From: Acidobacteriota bacterium
Lineage (GTDB): Bacteria > Acidobacteriota > Thermoanaerobaculia > Thermoanaerobaculales > Thermoanaerobaculaceae
Assembly: GCA_003133645.1 (NCBI GenBank)
Contig: PKYI01000094.1
Coordinates: forward strand, 1 to 35,945
DNA length: 35,945 bases
Direction of reading: 5' to 3'
Shown: positions 30,845 to 35,945 of the stretch, piece by piece
Numbering within the stretch: position 1 is the stretch's first letter
Layout: every line of letters begins with the position of its first letter
The notes under the pieces: generated by a model
What the model saw: the letters and a program-made list of their open reading frames with translations, nothing else
Told to the model about the DNA's origin: nothing
Databases searched by the model: none
Position numbers and translations under genes: made by a program

Positions 30845-32737
30845 ATGAAGCGGAGACTGTGCTGGCTAGCCTGCGCAGGTATCGGGGCGGCCGCGTCCGC
30901 GTTCGGCCAGGACGTCGGGAGCATCGGTATTGGCTACGCTTGGCAACACACGAACGGCAATCAGCAAGCCTTCGCGACCCAGTACAACCTCTCGCAGGGC
31001 CTCTTCCTCGAGAACCTCCAGCTCGACCTGCGGCGCTACTTCGCCGGGTACGACCGCTTCGAGTTCAAGGCCGACGGGTTCGGAGGCGATCCCCACCAGC
31101 ACATATCGCTCAACATGGTGGACTGGGATCGTGAGTGGTCACTGAAGCTCGACTACACCCGCAACGAAGCCGTGCTCCCCTCTCCCGCCCTCGACCTCAC
31201 CGGGCTGACCGGAATGCCGACGCCCTCTGGCAACCTCGCGAACGGCGGCAGGTTCAGCATCACACGTTGGACGGGCTCGCTCACGTGGGACGGTTGGAGG
31301 GCTGCGCGGCTTCGGCTCGACCTGCGCGACGTGCAGCGCAGCGGTGATCAACTCTTCGCGTACTACGGCCTGGGTGGGCCGTACCTTTCCCTCGCCTCGC
31401 TCGACGAGAGAACCCAGGAGGCCGGGCTCTCGCTCGAGACCCGCACACTACCGGTCAAGCTGGTTTTCGAGCAGGACATCACGAGGTACGTGCGCGAGCC
31501 GCGCGGCGGCGTCGGCAACAACGGGCAACCGCTCTTTGGCTCAAGCACCGACACGCTCGCGACGTACGACACCCCCGGAAAGGACTCGAGCACGGTGCCC
31601 ACGACCCGTCTCTCAGCGGTCTACAACAACGGCACGTTCGAGCTGGTAGGACAGGGGCTCTACAGGCGCGATCGTCTCGACGCCAGCCGCAACGACACAA
31701 CTTCGTACGCCATCGGCGGCGGGCTGGCCGGTCAGATCAGCTATCTCGACGCGGTGATGGGTGCCGCCAATTCCGATACGAAGCTCGGCGACCTCCGACT
31801 CGGGTTCGCCGTGACCGACAACCTCACGCTCCGCGTGAAGGGCCACTACGAGGACGTCTCCACCGACAGCACGCTGATCGGTCAGGAACTTCTCCAGCTC
31901 AGCGGCCCGGGGGGCAGCCTCGAATTCCCGGCCGTCGTCAACGACAGCGGCTACCTCGATCGGACCGACAAGGACGTCGCCGGCGAGGCCGAGTTCAAGG
32001 CCGGCTCGTTCGGGCTCGTGATCGGGTACCACGACGGCTCGCAGGAGGTCGGCTTCCTGTACACCGATGGCGGTGCGCAGCAGGGCGTGACGCGCGATGC
32101 CAAGGGGTGGAACGCCACGGCTTCGTTGGCGCTTGGTAGGATCTTCACCGCCCAGGTCGGCTGGGACAGCTCGAGCTTCGAGCACTATGTGTTTCGCACC
32201 GATCCCGAGACAGTCAAGCGCTTGTGGGGCAAGATCTCGGCGCGCCCGGTACCCGGCCTCGAGCTCAACGTGCACGCCAGCCACGAGACTCTCGACAACC
32301 CGCCCATGGTCGCCGACGTCTCCAGCCCGACCGACTCGCTCGGCGTGTCCGCGACCTACGCCGGCACGAGCGGAGCGTTCGCGAGCCTCAGCCTGGACTC
32401 GCTCAAGCTCACGAGCAACACCACGATTATCTACTTCGCACCCAATCTCACGAACGGGGTTTCGTACTACGACACCGACCTCCTGACCACTACGCTGCGG
32501 GCCGCGGTTCCGCTTGGCCACGCGATTCGCCTGACAGGCGGCGGCCTGTACCTCAAGGACCGGGGCGACACGATGCCGTTCACGTCTAAGGCGTACGACC
32601 TCGAGGTCGAGGTGCCGGGTCCGTTCAAGGCCAGCCTGGCGCTATTCGGTAACCACTGGGCGTACGACATCAGGAGTGCCAGCGATCAGAACTACAACGT
32701 CACCCGCTACGGAATCTCCGTGCGGCGGAGGTTCTAG
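30845..32737 (+). CDS. MtrB/PioB-like outer-membrane beta-barrel
   Basis: 630 residues from an ATG with GGGAGG upstream. Signal peptide at about 1-21 (MKRRLCWLACAGIGAAASAF). The rest is alternating amphipathic strands rich in Tyr, Trp and Gly, and the C-terminus is RYGISVRRRF, ending in the Phe typical of outer-membrane proteins. The length and its setting, directly between a multihaem cytochrome gene and a decahaem gene 4 nt downstream, match MtrB/PioB/DmsF porins, which sheath a decahaem cytochrome through the outer membrane. The N-terminal CxxC of Shewanella MtrB was not found. Family assignment rests mainly on context and overall pattern. Confidence 0.8.
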   Translation: MKRRLCWLACAGIGAAASAFGQDVGSIGIGYAWQHTNGNQQAFATQYNLSQGLFLENLQLDLRRYFAGYDRFEFKADGFGGDPHQHISLNMVDWDREWSLKLDYTRNEAVLPSPALDLTGLTGMPTPSGNLANGGRFSITRWTGSLTWDGWRAARLRLDLRDVQRSGDQLFAYYGLGGPYLSLASLDERTQEAGLSLETRTLPVKLVFEQDITRYVREPRGGVGNNGQPLFGSSTDTLATYDTPGKDSSTVPTTRLSAVYNNGTFELVGQGLYRRDRLDASRNDTTSYAIGGGLAGQISYLDAVMGAANSDTKLGDLRLGFAVTDNLTLRVKGHYEDVSTDSTLIGQELLQLSGPGGSLEFPAVVNDSGYLDRTDKDVAGEAEFKAGSFGLVIGYHDGSQEVGFLYTDGGAQQGVTRDAKGWNATASLALGRIFTAQVGWDSSSFEHYVFRTDPETVKRLWGKISARPVPGLELNVHASHETLDNPPMVADVSSPTDSLGVSATYAGTSGAFASLSLDSLKLTSNTTIIYFAPNLTNGVSYYDTDLLTTTLRAAVPLGHAIRLTGGGLYLKDRGDTMPFTSKAYDLEVEVPGPFKASLALFGNHWAYDIRSASDQNYNVTRYGISVRRRF

Positions 32738-32740
32738 ACC

Positions 32741-33619
32741 ATGCGTAAGAGCCTGTTTGCACTGATCGCGCTCCTGGCGGCGGCACCGTTGCTCGCGGCG
32801 CTGCCCAAGGGTTGGGTCGGCCGGGAGACGTGCGCCACCTGTCACGACGACGTCGCCAAGGCATTTGTCGATGGTCCGCACGGACGCCTGATGGCGGACC
32901 GCGCTCCGAAGAACCTGCTCAAGCTCGAGGGAAACACCCTCGACCTCGCCTGCGAGTCGTGTCACGGCCCCGGCGAAGCGCATGCCAACGACCCGAGCAC
33001 GAAGAACATCCGCACCCTCAAGGGCGCGAGCGCCCGCGACGCCTCGGCCGGTTGCGTGCTCTGCCATGCGGCTCAGGTGGGCGGCCTGGCGATGCGCACG
33101 CCGGCGCACGAGCGGGCGGGCATCGCCTGCCTCGACTGCCACGTCTCGGGGCACGCCGCTCCGGCCGCCGAGCCGCTGTTGGCGCGCCCCCGCGGCACGC
33201 TCTGCAACACTTGCCACGCGACCCAGGCGGCGCAATTCGCGCTGCCGTACGCGCACCGCGAGGGCACGACGCCGTTCGAGTGCATGTCGTGCCACAGCGT
33301 CCACGGCGGCACCACGGTGCGCGGCCGGATCGAGGAGGACGGACAGCAGCGCTGCGTAACGTGCCACACCGAGAAAGCCGGCCCGCAGGTCTACCCCCAC
33401 CCGCCGATGGCCGTCGATGGGTGCGTGGCGTGCCACAGCCCGCACGGCTCTCCGAACCCGTTCATGCTCAACCGCGCCTCGACCTCGCAGCTGTGCCTCG
33501 AGTGCCACACGAACACGCCGACGTTTCACGATCTTTCCAAGCCAGCGTACCGTGCCTGCGTGAGCTGTCACGCCGCGGTCCACGGCTCGCAACGTGACCC
33601 GATGCTCTTTCAGGAGTAG
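32741..33619 (+). CDS. Decahaem periplasmic cytochrome, MtrA/DmsE-like
   Basis: 292 residues with a signal peptide (about 1-20, MRKSLFALIALLAAAPLLAA). Ten CxxCH motifs start at residues 31, 71, 105, 130, 155, 181, 205, 228, 252 and 273, evenly spaced as in MtrA/DmsE, whose haems form a wire through the MtrB barrel. The CESCHGPGEAH and repeated CHSxHG patterns are typical. It starts 3 nt after the barrel stop, which implies coupled synthesis. Slightly shorter than Shewanella MtrA (about 333). Likely role: carry electrons between periplasmic carriers and the cell surface, in either direction. Confidence 0.93.
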   Translation: MRKSLFALIALLAAAPLLAALPKGWVGRETCATCHDDVAKAFVDGPHGRLMADRAPKNLLKLEGNTLDLACESCHGPGEAHANDPSTKNIRTLKGASARDASAGCVLCHAAQVGGLAMRTPAHERAGIACLDCHVSGHAAPAAEPLLARPRGTLCNTCHATQAAQFALPYAHREGTTPFECMSCHSVHGGTTVRGRIEEDGQQRCVTCHTEKAGPQVYPHPPMAVDGCVACHSPHGSPNPFMLNRASTSQLCLECHTNTPTFHDLSKPAYRACVSCHAAVHGSQRDPMLFQE

Positions 33620-33634
33620 GTCTGTGGGAGGCCC

Positions 33635-33769
33635 AGAAAGGAAGGAATTCGCCGTCGCACTGGCGTGATCGGTATCTTCCCCAACCGCAACGCCATCCTC
33701 CGCCTCGTCGGCACCGCCCTCGCCGAACAGCACGACGAGTGGGCCGTCGCCAGCCGCTACCTTACCTGA
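33635..33769 (+). pseudogene. C-terminal remnant of an IS256-family (mutator-type) transposase
   Basis: A frame without a start reads [20 protein letters not shown], then [19 protein letters not shown] and a stop. This matches the conserved C-terminus of IS256-type transposases (RRTxVxGxFPNRxAxLRL...EQHDEW). The N-terminal DDE domain is gone and no terminal inverted repeats are seen. It begins about 15 nt after the decahaem gene, marking an insertion or deletion event at the end of that operon. Confidence 0.75.
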
Positions 33770-34462
33770 CCTGCCGCTGTGCCCCTACGACCAACCATCC
33801 TCGCCCCATCAATTGACCCAAACCGGGGAACCGCGCACTCGTACGCGCAGACTCGTGCCTATGGAGGTTGACTGTCGCAATTGGGCCACCTACACTGAAA
33901 TCGCATCCAGAGCGGCCCGGCAGCATCGGGTCCGGCAACCTGGGACGGACACCCAAGGTGCCATACCCGCACGAACGCGGGGATGCGGCCACGATGGGCT
34001 CGGCCTTGACCGTGGCAAGCGACTTCTCAGGACAGGGTGGGGAGAGGAATTGCAGAGGGAGAGCCTGACGGTCGTGTGAGGACAATTAGTCAAGACACCC
34101 CATTTCGATAGGTGCGGCAGTGCCGCAAGACCGTAGCGTTGCAGCGAGATAAGGTACGAATCGAGGCCGCCGCACAGCTCGCCAGAATGTCCGGTAATGT
34201 CAGGGTTGAGACGCCCGAGGGAGCAATCCACACCTGAAGGGGTGGAGGCGAAATACGAGGTCCGGTTGCGCGATCGCGATGCAGCCTGAGAACACTCGTC
34301 CGGGAGCTCGCCGTTGACGCCATTGCCCTTGTTCGTCTCCTCCATAACACCCTCCCGAGCAGGCTGTGGAATCTGCGGACACCGCTCCGCCCGACAGCAG
34401 CTCCCACAGCCCCGACGACGATCCAGAAGGTACCGCCGTCTTGTCTTACTGGTGGCTCTCAC
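33770..34462. other. Gene-poor stretch with a short palindrome
   Basis: No convincing gene: the open frames here lack ribosome sites and recognisable domains. One perfect 15-bp palindromic hairpin, TGCGGCAGTGCCGCA (34113-34127), is present. Probably decayed sequence left by the transposase insertion. Confidence 0.4.
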
Positions 34463-34726
34463 TCAAAGGGGTGCCGAATTGCCGTCGGGTGCTCCATTGT
34501 TTGGGTTCGGGATTCGATAGGTACCCATGCGCAGAGCTTCGGCCGCTCTAGTAGCTGAGACGCTCTGGGCTATCTGAAAGAGAGCGAAGGCCGCAGGGAT
34601 TACGGCCCACCAGTGGCCGACAACGACCACAATGACGGTGATGATGAGCCAAATCCAGAAGAAATTGGCGTGGCGGTGAGCGGCACCATCAAAGTCCCTA
34701 GCGGTTGCTGTTCTGGCATCGACCAT
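34463..34726 (-). CDS. Small two-helix membrane protein
   Basis: 87 residues from an ATG preceded by GAGGGGG. A polar N-terminus with HRHANFFWIW, two membrane helices (about 22-38, LIITVIVVVVGHWWAVIPAA, and about 40-55), then a helical segment rich in Ala (SVSATRAAEALRMG) and a Pro/Asn tail. It resembles short 2TM-domain proteins with an amphipathic N-terminal helix, but the family is not certain. GGTACC-type sequence (about 34517-34523) lies within its 3' coding end. No operon partner. Function unknown. Confidence 0.55.
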   Translation of the reverse strand: MVDARTATARDFDGAAHRHANFFWIWLIITVIVVVVGHWWAVIPAAFALFQIAQSVSATRAAEALRMGTYRIPNPNNGAPDGNSAPL

Positions 34727-34901
34727 TGCAAATCCCCCTCTCGCTTTGAGGCGGCAGCGCCGCGCTTCGGCGTTCTGTGAGTTGGACTGCACGGCTTGAA
34801 CGTAAGACCTCGCCGTAGCCCGTCGGTGTTCAGTGGGCTGATGTAAGCGACCGAGGTGTAGGCGCCGACCGCACCCCGTGTGGCCCGCGGGAGCTTCCCG
34901 C

Positions 34902-35945
34902 TCACTCCTCAAGCGCCGCTCGGATCTCGCGAGCGAGACGGTTCATGTCGAATGGCTTCTGCAGGAAGCGGACGGTGCCCTCGCCGATCCCCCTTCGCGC
35001 CACCTCATCCTCGGTGTACCCCGACATCAGGATCACCCGCAGTGCCGGCCAGCGGTCCTGCAGCCCGACCACAAGCTGCGCCCCGCCGACGCCGGGCAGC
35101 ATGAGGTCGGTGAGCAGCACGTCGAACGGCTCCTCCGCCGGCAGGAGCCCCGCCTCCTCGCCGCTCGCGGCCGCGACGACCTCGTAGCCGAGGCTCTCCA
35201 GGATGTCCCGCAGCGCCTCGCGGGCCGCATCCTCGTCCTCCACCACCAAGATCCGCTCCCCGTGGCCCGCCGGCAGCTCCGAGGCCTCCTGCCGCACTGC
35301 CTGGACCGCAGGCGCCCCCCCTGCGCCGGCCGCCGGCAGGAACACCCTGAAGACGGTTCCCTGGCCCTCCGCGCTCTCGACCTCGATTCGCCCGCCGTAC
35401 CGGGTCACGATGCCGTGCACCACCGACAGCCCCAGCCCGGTGCCTTTCCCGGCTTCCTTGGTGGTGAAGAAAGGGTCGAAGATGCGCTCGCGGATCGCCT
35501 CGGGGACCCCCGTCCCCGTGTCCTCCACCGTCAAACAGACCCACCCGCCCTCACGTGTGGCGGTCCGCATTGTCAGCGTCCCGCCCTCCGGCATGGCGTC
35601 GGAGGCGTTCACCGCCAGGTTCACCAGCACCTGATCGAGCTGCCCGCGGTCGATCTCCACCGGCAGGGCCCCGGGGGCAAGCGTGATCTCCAGCGCGATG
35701 TTCGCGCGCACCAGGCGCCGCAGCATCGTCGTCGCGGCCCGCACCGACTCGTTGAGGTCGAGGCGCTCCGTCTTGACCGTCTCGCGCCGCGAGAACAGCA
35801 GCAGCTGCCGCGTCAGCGAGGCGCCGCGGTTGATCTGGTGAACGAGCTCGAGGCCCAGCGCCTTGACCCGCTCCGGGTCGTCGGCATAGGTACGCAGGTG
35901 ATCCGCCTGGCTGAGCAGCGCCTGCAGGAGGTTGTTGAAGTCGTG
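34902..35945 (-). CDS. Hybrid sensor histidine kinase with C-terminal receiver, partial
   Basis: The visible 347 residues start exactly at the phosphoacceptor motif HDFNNLLQALL at the window edge, so the sensor part is missing. The dimerisation helix pair is followed by the HATPase domain: N-box NLAVNASDAMPEGG, G1 VEDTGTGVPE, F-box FDPFFTTKEAGKG and G2 GTGLGLSVVHG. An Ala/Gly-rich linker leads to a receiver domain (ILVVEDEDAAREALRDILE, phospho-acceptor Asp in VLLTDLMLPG, then ILMSGYTEDE and the Lys of FLQKPF). The HDFNNLL type of kinase with an attached receiver often acts with a separate NtrC-like or phosphorelay partner. No regulator gene is visible next to it; its signal is unknown. Confidence 0.95.
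   Translation of the reverse strand, partial: HDFNNLLQALLSQADHLRTYADDPERVKALGLELVHQINRGASLTRQLLLFSRRETVKTERLDLNESVRAATTMLRRLVRANIALEITLAPGALPVEIDRGQLDQVLVNLAVNASDAMPEGGTLTMRTATREGGWVCLTVEDTGTGVPEAIRERIFDPFFTTKEAGKGTGLGLSVVHGIVTRYGGRIEVESAEGQGTVFRVFLPAAGAGGAPAVQAVRQEASELPAGHGERILVVEDEDAAREALRDILESLGYEVVAAASGEEAGLLPAEEPFDVLLTDLMLPGVGGAQLVVGLQDRWPALRVILMSGYTEDEVARRGIGEGTVRFLQKPFDMNRLAREIRAALEE

Noticed and set aside
33890-34462. Minus-strand 190-codon open frame between the IS256 remnant and the small membrane gene
   Set aside because: No ribosome site, no recognisable domain, odd Cys/Arg/Ser composition; likely chance opening in decayed sequence.

Overview
The window is a GC-rich chromosomal segment from a Gram-negative bacterium. 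It encodes an outer-membrane TonB-dependent receptor with TonB/ExbB/ExbD, lipoproteins, and an outer-membrane barrel flanked by multihaem cytochromes. The gene mix (a metabolosome with Haliangium-like shell proteins, multihaem cytochromes, small TatA proteins, REP-type transposase elements) would suit an acidobacterial or deltaproteobacterial-type organism. That placement is inference and was not tested.

Layout. (1) Positions 1-5188, minus strand: a tightly coupled bacterial microcompartment (BMC) operon cut by the left window edge. In transcription order it holds an RpiB-DeoC fusion, a double-domain BMC-T shell protein, BMC-H, BMC-P, a CoA-acylating aldehyde dehydrogenase, a PduT-like BMC-T, BMC-P and a third BMC-P. 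The logic is that of a sugar-phosphate metabolosome: 2-deoxyribose-5-phosphate is cleaved to glyceraldehyde-3-phosphate and acetaldehyde, and the acetaldehyde is oxidised to acetyl-CoA. (2) Positions 5239-8813, minus strand: a TPR lipoprotein-tonB-exbB-exbD-exbD operon closed by an intrinsic terminator just before the BMC operon. (3) Positions 8999-12593: zwf, a tatA-like gene and a serine-hydrolase/TPR protein with an altered active site. (4) Positions 12789-16872, minus strand: two CydA-like membrane proteins, each carrying a C-terminal c-type haem domain, then a NifX-like/DUF5320-like/DUF134 cluster. (5) Positions 16970-20690, minus strand: a TonB-dependent receptor, a class-B-type acid phosphatase lipoprotein and a GNAT acetyltransferase.

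(6) Positions about 20.7-28.4 kb form an accessory region. It has MITE-like inverted-repeat elements, a complete but frameshifted REP-associated tyrosine transposase (RAYT) element with perfect 20-bp inverted ends, an internally deleted copy of that element, phage terminase large-subunit remnants, several hypothetical genes, a glycerophosphodiester phosphodiesterase, a second tatA, and a piece resembling a tRNA 3' end. (7) Positions 28.7-33.6 kb: a three-gene operon for a multihaem cytochrome, an MtrB/PioB-like outer-membrane barrel and a decahaem MtrA/DmsE-like cytochrome, i.e. a probable trans-outer-membrane electron conduit. It is followed by an IS256-type transposase remnant. (8) Positions 34.4-35.9 kb, minus strand: a small membrane protein and a hybrid histidine kinase cut by the right edge.

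The strongest candidates for under-described biology are three. The RpiB-DeoC fusion carries what looks like an internal encapsulation peptide and lacks the usual RpiB catalytic cysteine. The paired CydA-like/cytochrome c fusions have haem ligands apparently split between the two proteins. The cytochrome-barrel-cytochrome operon includes an unusual eight-site cytochrome. Several genes also have a -10-like hexamer only 6-8 nt before the start codon and no Shine-Dalgarno sequence, which suggests leaderless mRNAs.
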